Of a stretch of DNA of 64,000 nucleotides, positions 38,551 to 50,929 are shown in pieces (position 1 is the first letter of the stretch; each line of letters opens with the position of its first letter). Under the pieces are notes generated by a model. That model saw only the letters and a list, made by a program, of their open reading frames with translations, did not search any database and had not been told where the DNA came from. A program made the translations under genes and the position numbers. The stretch covers positions 12,037,527-12,101,526 of the forward strand of contig CM043870.1 in NCBI GenBank assembly GCA_023846275.1, written 5' to 3'. The DNA comes from Vanilla planifolia (lineage: Eukaryota > Streptophyta > Magnoliopsida > Asparagales > Orchidaceae).

Positions 38551-39450
38551 CACATGCATGATATGTCTGGGGTTTTAAGCTACCATATCCCCTTCCATAA
38601 TAGAAATTCCACTTCACTAATCCAAACTAGTTACAATCCTTACAATTCCCTTGAAGGAAATTATGTCTATGTCAATTCATACAATTATTCATCTTTTTTG
38701 AATTTAATAATCCATTATTTTCTTTGTATTATATTAGTATATTCTTATCTTCATATTATATGATGAGTTTAATCTCCCTTCAACTATGCTTATCAACACT
38801 AATCATAATTTTATAATCCCTTTATTCAAATAAGTATTATGCACTTCATCTTGATCAATCCAAGTTTTCTCCTTAGTTCATACTTATATAGTTCCTTGAA
38901 CATCTTTTATGATACATTTTAGGTTCATCACATCTTACATCATAGTCTAATGATTCCCATGTTCGATGCTTCTCTTAGATTGATCTAACTCATTAGACTT
39001 AGTTAATTTTCTTTCACTATTTTATCATACTTATACCACCCATTATTTTGCAATTGTATTCTCATGATATTGCTTTGTAAGGTTCTCCTCATTAATGTCC
39101 TTGTACGATAATGTGGTTAGCCTCGTAGAAACTTTAACTAACTTTTATGTCTGCTCATATTTCTTTCAACTTCATTCTCTATCCTACTTGTACACCATTA
39201 TCCTTCTTTAATCTATCAAACACATTTAACTTTTAACATCACAATATTATTATGCTTGTATAATTACCATATTGCATTTGTAAGATTAAAAATTTGCTTT
39301 CATAACCTATTCATATTTCATCCTAATCACTTTTGTCACTTGATTTTATCATATAATATTCACCATCATACTATATGATTTTTATAATCAATTAAATTTA
39401 CAAGTATTTAATTAATTAAATCAAGAGAAAATAAAAATCTTTAGCTACCT
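38551..39450. other. Unassigned AT-rich stretch
   Basis: No gene is seen. The open frame at 38554-38763 has no motif. Confidence 0.35.
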
Positions 39451-41200
39451 AAAAGAGAGGTATAATACGTGTGTTTGAAGGAGAATTACATGCTTTTATA
39501 ATGTGAAATTTGTATATCTTAAGCAAAACAAATTGAACATTAAACTATAACAAATTATGTTATGATTTTCAATGCAAAAGAGGACATCTAACGAAAAAAA
39601 GAGGTTTCAAGGATGAAGGAATGAAGCTTATAAGTTATGCGCTAAAGAATTGTCAATCACTTGAAGACTTATTTTATGCGAAGATAAGGCTGAAGGAGGA
39701 GGCTTGAGATTAAAGGAGACTATGAAAGATGTTCATAGCACAATAATGACTCAAAAGATGATCATGATTCAAGAAAGTGGCTGATGCATGAGGTAGTAAA
39801 AAAGACCTAATTACCAAGGGCTTAATTATAGGATTATTAAACTTAAAAATTGTGAAAAATCAAGGGAGGCAAAAAATGATGAAAACAACTATAACAGTAC
39901 CATGTAGCAAGAAAAACAAGCATACCCATGTCTAAAGGCTAGATATAAACAAACGGACATGGGAAGGTGTACTGTACTAGACACTATATTGACCTAGGTG
40001 CATGTGACCATGGTGATCGACTCACTTGCATAGCATAAGTGCACGTCAGTCAGCTACCATGCACACGATCTGTGCATGTGGTAGGTAAGCGTATCATGCT
40101 AATATAATCAGCAAACATACAACAATACCTGATTGCATTCAAGACTATTACTAGCATACACGAATAGTTCCCTAGAGCAAGACTCCCATATACACAAATA
40201 GGCTCAGTGGCACAAAATTCAAAAACATTTTTTATTTTTTTATCAAAAATCATATGTTTCTTATAAAAATTAAATTATTATATATTTGGAAATAAAATAT
40301 TATATCTAAAGCTCTATATAAAGGGATAAGATCAATGAATGAAGTAATTTAAATATTTTTTAATTCTAAACTCTTTAATTCTAACTCCTTGAGAAATTTC
40401 ATTCTCTTATGAAAAAAAGTGTCCTTTCTCCTTATTTTTTCTTTAGTTCCTCACCATTCTCACTCTTGAACATTTGCTGCTACAACTTTAAAAAGATCTA
40501 TTATTAATGATTCAAGATAAGAACACCTCATAAATAAATCATATTATTTTTTATATTAGAGCTAGGTTCAATTTGGTGCCAATGGAAAGAACAAAGAGGA
40601 AGGCAGTTGAAGAGCAAGTCAAAAGAGAATCGAAAGATTGAGAAGCTTTTGGTCAAGGTGATTGAGTTGATTATTTTACCATTAAGCTTAGAGGCATATG
40701 TAACTCTATTAACCTAATAAATACAAGTATTAATGGAGACGTGATAAAATTCAAATCCCTTCTTATGATAGATTCAAAATATAATCTAACAAAGGACACA
40801 CTATTAATTAGATTAATTTTAAATTACATAATAATTTTATGATAATTGGTGACAAAAAAATAAGGATGACATCAATCTTACCCTTTCAATGAATGGAAAT
40901 CAATAACATCATTCAAGATAGATGCTACACTTGATTTACTAATTTATGATGGTGTAGTAGACGTAGAGAAATTAGATGCATAATTGGAGTAATTAGAGAT
41001 ATATTTTTCTTTATAAAACTATTCATCAATCAATAAATTGGTGTATGTTCAATTAAAAATGATGAGCCATGTATTAGCATGGTAGAATATTACCGAATAA
41101 TTAGTATAATTAGAAGTGATATGAAACCAATTTTAAAAAAAATCAAAAAAGAATTTTATACCATATGTTACATAGAAAAAAAAAGTGGAGAAAGGGACAT
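39451..41200 (+). mobile_element. Ty3-type LTR retrotransposon fossil (LTR, primer site, gag)
   Basis: A TATA box-like TCTATATAAAGGG at about 40313 and a C/T-rich leader precede TATATTAGAGCTAGGTTC at about 40548-40566, which matches the initiator tRNA-Met primer site plus the AGGTTC often seen after it. So an LTR probably ends near 40545; its start is not fixed. A gag-like stretch follows at about 40900-41130, matching the general pattern of plant Retrotran_gag domains. No pol region or 3' LTR was recognised. It is old, with many breaks. Confidence 0.55.
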
Positions 41201-42784
41201 AATTTGTGACACCACAAGGATAATTAGTGTAGAAATATATATAAAATTTTGATAATAAACTGTGAGTTTAAGAATACCTATTAATAAGATATAGATATTC
41301 TCAAAATTTATGACAAGTCTATACTATCTTATTACTATTGAATTATCTTTTTTTCTTATTTAATCTTTAAAACAAGTAAGTATATTTGCTATGGCTATTA
41401 AAAAGATGGATGAATTCAAAGAAACAAAACTAGAAGGACAAACTATCAAAATGTCTAAATATAAATCTGATCATTGGCATCAAAAGAAAAAGTATTCTTC
41501 AATAATATATATTATGACCTTGACTAACAACGCTCTTACTAGTAACAAAAATAAAAAAATATTATAAACATTGTAAGAAGATATAATAAAATATTGAAAA
41601 CAATATCTTGAATTATTTTTAAAAAAAATTTTAAAAAAAACAAATTACTTAGTATAATTGAGATTAAAAAGATACTTGAACCCCCTCTTTAAGTTGACAT
41701 ATGCCAATCTCTTATGGTTGATTCCTAACTAAGATAATCAACCTCAAAAAGATAATCTCTTTTTAAGAGAGAGATCATTTGTTATCCCAAATTTTTAGAT
41801 AGCACCAAAAAGAACCTCATAAAGTGCATGACCTCTTTGCAAACACATGTGTATAATATCTTGTCTATCTTTCACACAATATATAGGATGATTTTGTATA
41901 TTACTTTTACTCAAGTTTAAAATTTGAGTTTCTTTCCATCTATGCAAAGTCATGTTTTGCATTTGAAGATTTGATATAGCTTTTGAAAAATTTTGAGAAT
42001 CATTTAGGCATTCAATGTTAATCAAATTTTAACTCAACAAGTGGCTCCTAACCTTCTCAATTTCATTATCAAAATGCAAAACATCTAAGTAATAAAGTTT
42101 ATGTCATCCAACATGTTCTTAAATCAATTTTGAGACATAAGTTTAGAGTCAACTATATCATATCTCATTTTGCTCTCATCACATATTTTATACTAAGAAA
42201 GCAAGAATTCAATGTGGGTTAATATATTATCAAGCATGGCACAACTTTTATCTCTTGGGAGTGGGAATTTCTAATATCTATCTACTTCACATTATCTACT
42301 ACTTAATCATCAAGCTAAAAATAATCTAGATCATATCATGTCTCTAATTAGTTTAGTTGACTTCTCCAAACTTGGTGGTCTGGCTAAGCTATGTTCCATA
42401 ACTCCTACAAGACATAAGCATGAGATGAACACTGACACAGTTGAATCATCCTTCACTTCACCTACACTATCTGCTACTCTGGCTCCTATGGTTCCAAATA
42501 TATCTCTGAGTTAATGGAGGCCATCATAAAGAAGTTCTTCTCCTTGGAGAGCAAAATGGACAAACTCTATTTTAAGAGCTAAAGCCCAAATAGGTTCCAC
42601 TTAGAATTTCTTATTCTTCATTGTGATTGTGTTGAACTATTTTATGTCATTGTAATAGTTTAGAATGTTTGAGAATGTGTACTCATAAATTTAAATCTTA
42701 ATTTTGGTTGTGTGAAGCCATTTTCTTGTGATTGATACATTATTTTTTTATATGCTTTATAATTCAAAAATATGTTAGTTTGTA
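41201..42784. other. Unassigned stretch
   Basis: No gene is called. The minus open frame at 41795-42025 has no recognisable motif. The plus-strand section at about 42480-42580 reads like a coiled, lysine- and leucine-rich segment and may be a gag remnant, but this is weak. Confidence 0.3.
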
Positions 42785-42789
42785 AGGAG

Positions 42790-43541
42790 TGATGTAGACT
42801 GTAAGGGGATTGCCTCATACGATAAAATAAAGTAATTACTAGAGTTAAATAGAATGCAAAGCATAATAAAAGGGTTTACATGAAGAGAAAATATAATTGA
42901 GAGAATAAAGAAGAAAATAAAAATTTACTTACCAAAGTGAACCCAAAGGAAGGCCATTAAGCCAACTTAAATTCTTAAACTACAAAACAATATACTTTCT
43001 TTAGTCATAACTAATTCACAATTCATCCATTCATAAAAGATTCTTTAAACAAGAAATTATATGTAATTATTTAATATAAAAATAAACTTTTAACCTACTT
43101 CTTTAGGACTTTCATGCCCATACAATTGTTTAATATTAAAATATTTTTTATATCTATTTCTTAAATATTTTATCTATATTTTGAATATTTTAGATACTTC
43201 CATAAATATATCACCTCATAGATGTCACCTATCAAAGTCACCTACTATATGCCACCTACCATCACTTTAACTTGATAACTCTAATTATCTAACTACTCTA
43301 AAATTCTATTTTAGATTAAAAAAATTAAGTTAATATATTTCAAGACTATTTAACTTATTTCTCTTTAATCACCTTATAATTAGCTCAATTGGGCTATAAC
43401 TAGCTCTCCTTGTCATAGTTTATGTGATGGGTCTATGATAATTACTTTTTTTATCTAATTTAAACTCAAATTATACTTTTTCTTTTTGTACCTCATAATT
43501 TTTATGTTCATATTTAATTACTTATTCTTATCCTTTATCTT
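42790..43541 (-). repeat. LTR A of the array (3'-most)
   Basis: About 752 bp, beginning TGATGTAGAC on the plus strand. On the internal side, a purine-rich minus-strand tract (TTCTTCTCTTAC complement) sits just outside the LTR, as in the 16-kb element. Confidence 0.8.
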
Positions 43542-44191
43542 TCTTCTCTTACTAAAATAAACTGTATTCCATATAGCTGAAGAATAGGTAGTCTTTCATA
43601 AACTTTGCTATTGACTTGATATGCTCAAGCCTTTTGTGCCATATATCTTCTTTAAAAAAGTTTGGTTAATCAACATTAGTAACTATTTTCTTGAATCACT
43701 TACATAACTATTAGTTTCTAAATAATCATATTTAAATTTTACATTGTGTTATTAGTTAGCTTCATTATTGGACACTAAGCTAGTATGTATATTCTTGGTT
43801 GATTTATGAATATATGTGTCATCATGCCTCTTATTAGGTTGTACCTTTTTTACATGCTGAATAACTTCATTAGAAGATGTTTAGGAGCTTTGCATATGGG
43901 TCTATAGGCCATTTCTCTAGTTTTTGAATTGATTCTTTATTTCTTACTTGAAATTTTGTAATACTCAATATTTTTTCTCATCATTGATTTATCACTTAAA
44001 GCAAGTTTTGCACTAAATTAGATAGGTTTGTTATTTATTCTTTTTTTGTAACTCTAACTACCATTTGCTTAAGAAAATTATTGACAAACAATAACCATTA
44101 CAAAAATAATCAAATGAATGAGTTTAATCACCAATTATATCTTACACATAATGGTCATAGAAACACTATGATGCTGAGTTTTAATACAAAA

Positions 44192-44656
44192 TGAAGACTA
44201 GGAGGGATTGTCCAATGAGATGGAATGAAGTAATTACTTATGTTAAATAAAATAAAAAAGTGTAAAAATTTGGCTTAAATGAAGAAAAAATATAGTTGAG
44301 AAGATAAAAAAGAAAAGAAATATTTACTCACCAAAGTAAATCCAAAAGAAAGCCACCAAACCAACTAAAATAGTCAAGTTACAATGTAATGTATTTGTTT
44401 TAATCAAAATTAATTTATTATTCATCTATTCATGAGAAATAATTCCAATAAGAGATTACATATAATTATTCAATCATGATTCATATCTATATCTTAAAGT
44501 CTTTCATCTATATTTTTGAATTTTTTGAATACTTTCATTAATATAACACCTAACATGTGTTACCTATCATAAACCATATATCACTACTTTGACTTAATAC
44601 CTCTAATTATCTAACTACTCTAGAAAATTTATATTAGATTAAAAAAATTGAGTTAT
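44192..44656 (-). repeat. LTR B of the array (middle, shorter)
   Basis: It aligns with LTRs A and C from TGAAGACTAGGAGGGATTG onward and is followed on the minus strand by a primer-site-like TTTTGTATTAAAACTC. It is shorter than the outer two. Confidence 0.75.
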
Positions 44657-45090
44657 TGATTACCTTCATTGTTGGACACCAGGCTAATAGGCATATCCTT
44701 GGGTGATTTAAGAATATATGTTTCATCACTTCTCTAATCAAGTTGAATCTCTTTCATTTGCTAAATATCTTTAATAGGAGATGTTAGGAGCTTTAAATAT
44801 GAGTTTGTTGGTCTTTCTCTAGTTTTGGAATTGATTCTTCATTTCATACTTAAAAATTTGTAATTCTCCTTGCATTTCTTCTCTTTATTGATTTGTCACT
44901 TAAAACAGTTTTGTACTAAATTATAAGTTTCTTATTTATTCCTTTTTTATTACTCTAACAACCATTTTCTTAATACAATTATTAACAAATAAGCACCATT
45001 ACCAAAATGATCAAAAGAATGATTAATCACTAATTATATCTTAAACATAACAATCATAAAAATACTATGATGTTGAGCTCTAATATCAAA

Positions 45091-45814
45091 TGATGGAGAC
45101 TAGGAGGAGATTGGCCCATGAGATGGAATGAATTAATTATTTAAGTTAAATGAAATGAAAAGTGTGACAAAATAGCTTAAATTAAGAGAAAAGTTGAGAG
45201 GATAAAGAATAAAATAAAGATTTACTTACTAAAGTGAATCTAAAAGAAGACTATCAAGCCAACTCAAATACTCTAACTACAAAGTAATGTACTTTCTTTA
45301 ATCACAATCATTTTATCGTTCATCTATTCATAAGAGGTCATTTCAATCAGAAATTACATATAATTATTCAATACAAAAGCATAACTTCTTTAAGGCTTTT
45401 ATACCCATATAATTATTTAATATTAAATCATGATTCATATTTACATCTTAAAGTCATTCATTTATTTCTTTGAATATTTTGAATACTTTCATTAATATAA
45501 CACTTAACAATTGTCACTATCATAAGCCACATACCATCACTTTGACTTCATATCCCTAATTACCAAACTACTCTAAAAGTTTCATATTAGATAAAAAAAT
45601 AAGGTTAATATCTTTTATGATTACTTAATTTATTCCTCTTTAATTAGCTTATGATTAGCTTCATTGGACCGTAACTAGCTCTCCTTATCAAAGTTTATAT
45701 GATGGGCTTAGGATAAATACTTTTTTATTTAATTTAAACTCAAATTACACTTGTTCTTCATGTACTTTATGATCTTTATGTTTATTTTTAATTGCTTGTT
45801 GTTGTCTTACATCA
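45091..45814 (-). repeat. LTR C of the array (5'-most)
   Basis: About 724 bp, from TGATGGAGAC to CTTACATCA. On the minus strand it is followed by TTTGATATTAGAGCTCAACA, a variant of the tRNA-Met primer site. Confidence 0.85.
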
Positions 45815-45819
45815 GGGAG

Positions 45820-46335
45820 TGTTTCTTAACTTTCTTGGATGACATTTGATCCAAATATGTTGCACTTATGAATGTTTTATATGTAAATAGATACAAATCA
45901 TATCTTATTTATATAATTTTGATGCTAAGTTAACATTTAAATTTTTTATAATCAATTGGTATATCCCATAATTAGTGGAACTTATAACTCTAACTTTGAT
46001 ATATGTATTTATCACATCTTGCTACATGATTTTCATGATTATAGATAAAACTATTCTTGTAGTAAAGTGGTTCTTTCGATAAGCAACAATTATGGGGGAG
46101 CCTTATCTCTTATCCTTATACTTGACTTAAAGATGTAATCCCTTAAATCATTTAGCCATCCTTTTGATGGATGCCAATGGGCAAGAATCTTCAACATTGC
46201 ATATGTTTAATGGTTTATGATATATTTTTTTGTTACATTATATTGTTAAACGCTATTGATTATTCATTTCAAATATGCATACTATTTTTTCATCATTATA
46301 AGAGGGACATTATGGACCATATTGGACCTATTTAA
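45820..46335. other. Unassigned, possibly internal sequence of a plus-strand LTR element
   Basis: It ends just before a polypurine tract and LTR start (46336-46351), so by position it should be the last internal part of that element. No pol motif can be read. Confidence 0.3.
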
Positions 46336-47110
46336 GTTGGGGGAGACTATTGATCCTATAAACTAATGAGGGTTGTTTGATGATAAAAAAACTATATTCT
46401 TTGTTTACTTACATGTTAATATTTAAGAGCATTGTAGGACATATCTCAAAGTTTATCTGTTGTATCAAACCTTTGAACATTGAATTGCAACTTTAGAACA
46501 TCATCAACAAGATCAAATTGAGGTTCATTGGACAAGGCATTCTTGAATAATGGGATTAGATGTGCTTTAGTGAGTTACCTTCTTAATTTGCAAAGTATTT
46601 TATAAAACCAATAATTTTTAGTCCTTAAGACACTAAGGATTATTGGATTTGCATGTCTTTAACCTTTAGCTTGTGACTTTAGACACACTTTGAAAATTCA
46701 AGTCACCACTCAATCTACATGAAGGAATCTAATATTTGCATTTGACCTTAAGACTTTATTTACTTAGCCAATTGAATCAAATGTCCATAGCCACATCCAT
46801 CTTATTTGTAATATTCTTTGAATATTGATTATCTTTGGTTGATAACATTACTTTTTTATTTAACTTTACTTTGATCAATAGAATATTGCGACATCAAATG
46901 AATATAAATTCATTAAAAAATGATGAGTTCTTAAATTTTCTTTAGAAAGACTATCTAACGTTCATTAATGCTTTATCAAACAATTTATCTAACTTTTTAA
47001 AAATATTTTTAGAATGACTTAATTAGACCATCTAACACTTGGATCAATCTATATGGTAATTTTTCAAGAATTCAACAATATGTTTCCCTATTTACTAGAA
47101 TTTCAAAATT
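46336..47110 (+). repeat. Long copia-type LTR, copy 3, plus strand, with polypurine tract
   Basis: The polypurine tract GTTGGGGGAGACTAT is followed by the LTR start TGATCCTATAAAC at 46351. The next about 110 bp aligns with the reverse complement of the upper end of the 6.3-7.9 kb LTR (TTTGATGATAA, ATATTTAAG, TAGGA in the same order). Inverted 'gactatctaacg' and 'gaccatctaac' subrepeats lie at about 46950 and 47025. The far end was not found. Confidence 0.6.
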
Positions 47111-48855
47111 AAACTTTACCTGTTTAAGCCACTAGAAAGTAATACTTTGCCTCCCATGACTTCATTGCCTCTAAATAGGACCCTCCTTTATCTTACTAAG
47201 GTTTAGAGATGTTAGATACGCTATATTAAGACGATAATTAAGCTAATCTAGTTAATCTTATTTATCTTTTATTTAATTTATAACTTTTTATTTCATTGTT
47301 AGTTATAATGAGTCGCTTGTATAAAATCCTTGTACATTTTTATTGTTTTTTATATATTTGTATTATTTTTACATATTTTATTAGAAACTATATTTTCATT
47401 TTTTTGTTTATGAGTGAAATTTTAGTAATGTAATCTAATTAAAACCATGTTATGGAATGTGAATAAAGATTTTTTTTGTCCTAACATTTAGTTTATAAAA
47501 ACTATTTTTTTTATTATATATGTGTGCACAATCCTAGGTTGCAATATTTATTTTTTTAGGTTGCTAATATCCAAATTGAAATTTAGATTTAACTCTACCA
47601 TTGCCATCATCCATGTCATCATTACCTTCCATCTTATATTTAGCTGTAAGAGTTTTTCTTATCTGTTTGTGCAAGTGTTAAAGCCTCCTTCACAATTGTC
47701 CAACATTTGATGACCTACTATTGTCATTGGCCAAGTTGCTTCCTTTGGTTCCCTTGGTTTTTTATTCATTTGGCTATTGCCACACTAATACTCAACCACT
47801 TCTTAAGTTCAAAAGAAAATAAAAAAGTGACTTGGGTTCTATGCCACTATTGTCCATCACTTGCCACCATCGCATTGCACTCAACCACTCTCAACCAGCC
47901 ATGCACTCTTATAGCAGCCCTCTACCTCTTACATGCATGCACAACATCCATATGCTTACATTTGTGCTAGTTAACATGGCATATGCATGTAATCTCCCAA
48001 CAATTGTTCTACTTCCACCATAACCATGTTCCACTAAGCCACATTTGAGCCTAATCACCTATTGGAGATCTAAGTGAAACCCTAGTCACTACATTACACT
48101 TTTTACCCTAATTACCAAATTAGATAAGAAAGAACAAAACCTAACATTTAATTAGCCAAACCATGCCATTCAAATCCTGGATCAAATGCACCTAACATTT
48201 GTGTTGAAGAACCTGAACTAGATTTTTATGATCAAAATTCTTAACCAAACAAAAAATTGAAATTATTTGATGATCAATTTAGGAAATCATTTGGAAAGCA
48301 TTTTGGACTCAAATTTGATAGATCAACTAACACCTTTACTACAATAGTTTTAGAAAATTAACTAGAGATCACTTTCAAATACTAAGAAAAAATGTGAGAG
48401 ATTTGATAATAAATGAGTCAACAAAAGAGATAACTTTAAATTTTTTAAATTATATTTTCTTTTTATTTAATAGAAGTATCTTGAATTAAAGATTAATATA
48501 TTAGGTTGCAATTATGATTGTGGTACTCATTAAAGTTTTTTCTATTTATAAGCCTAACCATAACCTTGAGTGACTTATCTTGAAACTTATAACTGATAAG
48601 GAAGTGTTTTACTTTAATTTTTATAGCCCACTTAAATTGCTATTAGTTTTGGCATTTAAATTAAACTTCTAAGGAGAATTATTTAATAATTATGATAATA
48701 CATTTTTTGTTATTATTCTTAATTTATTGCTTAAAAAATAATTTACATAATTTACTTTTTCTCATTTAAGAAATATTTAATTAATTTAATTATGCTTACA
48801 TTAATTTATTTGAAATATTATTTTAATTAAATAATACTAGAAAAAAAAATTTACC
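47111..48855. other. Unassigned stretch
   Basis: A CCA/CTT-rich block at 47590-48020 contains three overlapping short frames without motifs, not called as genes. The remainder is AT-rich. Confidence 0.35.
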
Positions 48856-49640
48856 ATTTTAATCATATTTTTTATTTATCTTGCTTCCTAGAGATAACCA
48901 AATAAAAATATTATAGCATATTACAAATAAAATTAATAAATTTAATATTACTACAAATGAAAAACTAGAAAATTTAGAAGCTAAAATGACTAATTGTGTA
49001 AACTTCTTGGTTAAAATTTCATCACATAACTAATTTTTTGACGATATCATAAGAGATTATATGAATAATTATATAAATTGAAGCAAGGCAATTCTATTAT
49101 AATAAAATATTTGATATAATTAAAAAATTAATAACTAAGATAAAGTTCCTTAATAATGATTGGCAATTTATCAAAAGAATTATTTTTGTTGTTAGACAAG
49201 AGAATAGAAGGGTAGCTGAGTCATGTTATCCATAAACACTTAAGAATTCAAGTAACTTAGCTTAGTAACTAAAGGGATTTCAAACTCCAATATCTATGAA
49301 TTGCAAATATAAATCACCAGCAGCATCTATAGATGAGTCCAAGAAAATTTTTAATCCTAAGTTTCCTTATTCATTTAACATCAAACACCTAAAAATACTA
49401 TTAAAAAAGAATCATTAAAAGGGATTGAAATTTATTATGAATGTGATAAGATTGGGCATGAGAGTGTTCAACATATCATAAACTTTGAAGAAAAAGAACA
49501 AGATGAATTAGAATATAGAGAAGTAGAAGTTATTTTATTTATTGATAAAGAGGAAAAAATAAAAAATAAGAAGATTAAATTAAAATGAATCAAATATATT
49601 ACTAATAAGAATGACAAGGTAAATGAAAATGAATTTGGCC
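48856..49640 (+). mobile_element. Possible gag remnant of an LTR or related element (weak)
   Basis: A plus-strand stretch at about 49420-49560 reads YYECDKIGHESVQHI, loosely like a CCHC zinc knuckle, and is followed by an acidic, lysine-rich tail, the usual layout at the end of a gag protein. No other domain supports it, so the family is left open. It is broken. Confidence 0.25.
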
Positions 49641-50929
49641 TAAAAGAAATAGAATTAACTTATGATCTAAACCTTAAAAATTCTAAAACTATTTTAGACA
49701 CAATTTTGTGTATTATTACTTCTTTAAGTGCATCTCAAAATAAGTTTTATTATATAATTAATTTAATTAACTAATACATTAGGTCTAATAATTCTAAATG
49801 TGTTGGATTAGTTAAACCAATTAGGTTTTTAAAAAAAATTGATTAAAGCAACAAATTATTAATATATATTTATCATAAGTGCTATATTCTTTCACAATTC
49901 AAACATTTTAATATGAAGATAATTGAATTATATAAAAACATGAGTATTACTATGCATTATTAGTTTTATTGTCATATATGCTTCACAAAAATATCTTTGA
50001 TGTTAATTTTTCTCTACTTTATGAAAGACTACTAAATGAAAAAAATTATAGATAAATTTTTATGTTGCATGGTTTTTCATGGTTAGGGAACATGGGACCA
50101 TTTCTTAGGTTTGAATTACTTAAATATCACTATGTATTTCTTTTAAGCAAATCCTACAAGTTGCTGTGAAAACAAAATCAATACCTTTAAAAAGTAATAG
50201 ATCTAAAAGTAATTTCTTAAGACAATAATCGAGTAATCATAATCATTTCAAATACGTAAGATTTGGAACAAATGATTCTCAACACCCGCTTAAGGATTTT
50301 AATTTGTAATAATACAATTCATAACACCCTCTTTTGTTATTGTCTTGCACTTTCATTTTCTTCAATTTTAGTATTTGTTTATTGTCTTGCACTTCCATTT
50401 TCTTCAATTTTAGTATTTGTTATACCATTACCAAATAAAAGTAAGAAAACAAGAATAAACATTGGCTCTTATCTTGAAATTTTTAGAGATGTGTCATGTT
50501 TTCATGCAATAATGACTTCTTAGCTTTGCATCAAGATGCAATGTTCATGAGTGCATTTGAGTTCTAAATGATGACATATTCGTTTCATAATGGTGCTTAA
50601 TCTATGAAATAAATTAGTTGAAATGATGTCTTTTGATTGCATACAAATTATTTTTGAAAACTAAACTTTTGCAATAAAATTTAAAAGTTAATTTCTAAGA
50701 CATTTAAAGTTATTCAAGTATCATTTATTTGTTGCTTTTAAAGGTTTGCATAAACCAAGATACTTTCAATTGTTTTTCTTTATTTCTTGTGCTTAGGTAC
50801 AAGCTTTTGAATTTTTAAGAAAATATTAAGAAATTGGCATTTTATATCATTTTGAGAGAAGGGGATTATCTTATTATGGTCTAAGCTATCATGATGTTCT
50901 TCCTATACCATAAGGAAAATAGACCTTTC
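49641..50929. other. Unassigned AT-rich stretch
   Basis: No gene is called. The plus open frame at 50263-50523 owes much of its length to a tandem duplication inside it. Confidence 0.35.
50337..50420 (+). repeat. 42-bp tandem duplication, two copies
   Basis: The two 42-bp units (TTATTGTCTTGCACTTTCAT...) differ at one position, so the duplication is recent compared with the surrounding decayed DNA. Confidence 0.95.

Larger units (their letters stand above)
42790..45814 (-). mobile_element. Three-LTR tandem array of the small LTR-element family
   Basis: Reading the minus strand, the order is LTR (45814-45091), primer site and internal part (45090-44657), a shorter LTR (44656-44192), primer site and internal part (44191-43542), LTR (43541-42790). 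The LTRs align with 17205-17900, and the internal parts align with each other and with 16520-17200. Outer ends read TGATGT.../...ACATCA. The flanks AGGAG (42785-42789) and GGGAG (45815-45819) look like one target duplication with a single difference, so the whole array behaves as one insertion. No pol domain is present. The copies are well diverged and the array is broken and old. Confidence 0.85.

Noticed and set aside
41795-42025. 76-codon minus-strand frame
   Set aside because: No motif and no partner; left unassigned rather than called a gene.
47522-48023. Three overlapping plus-strand frames
   Set aside because: Low-complexity pyrimidine-rich block without motif or splice support.
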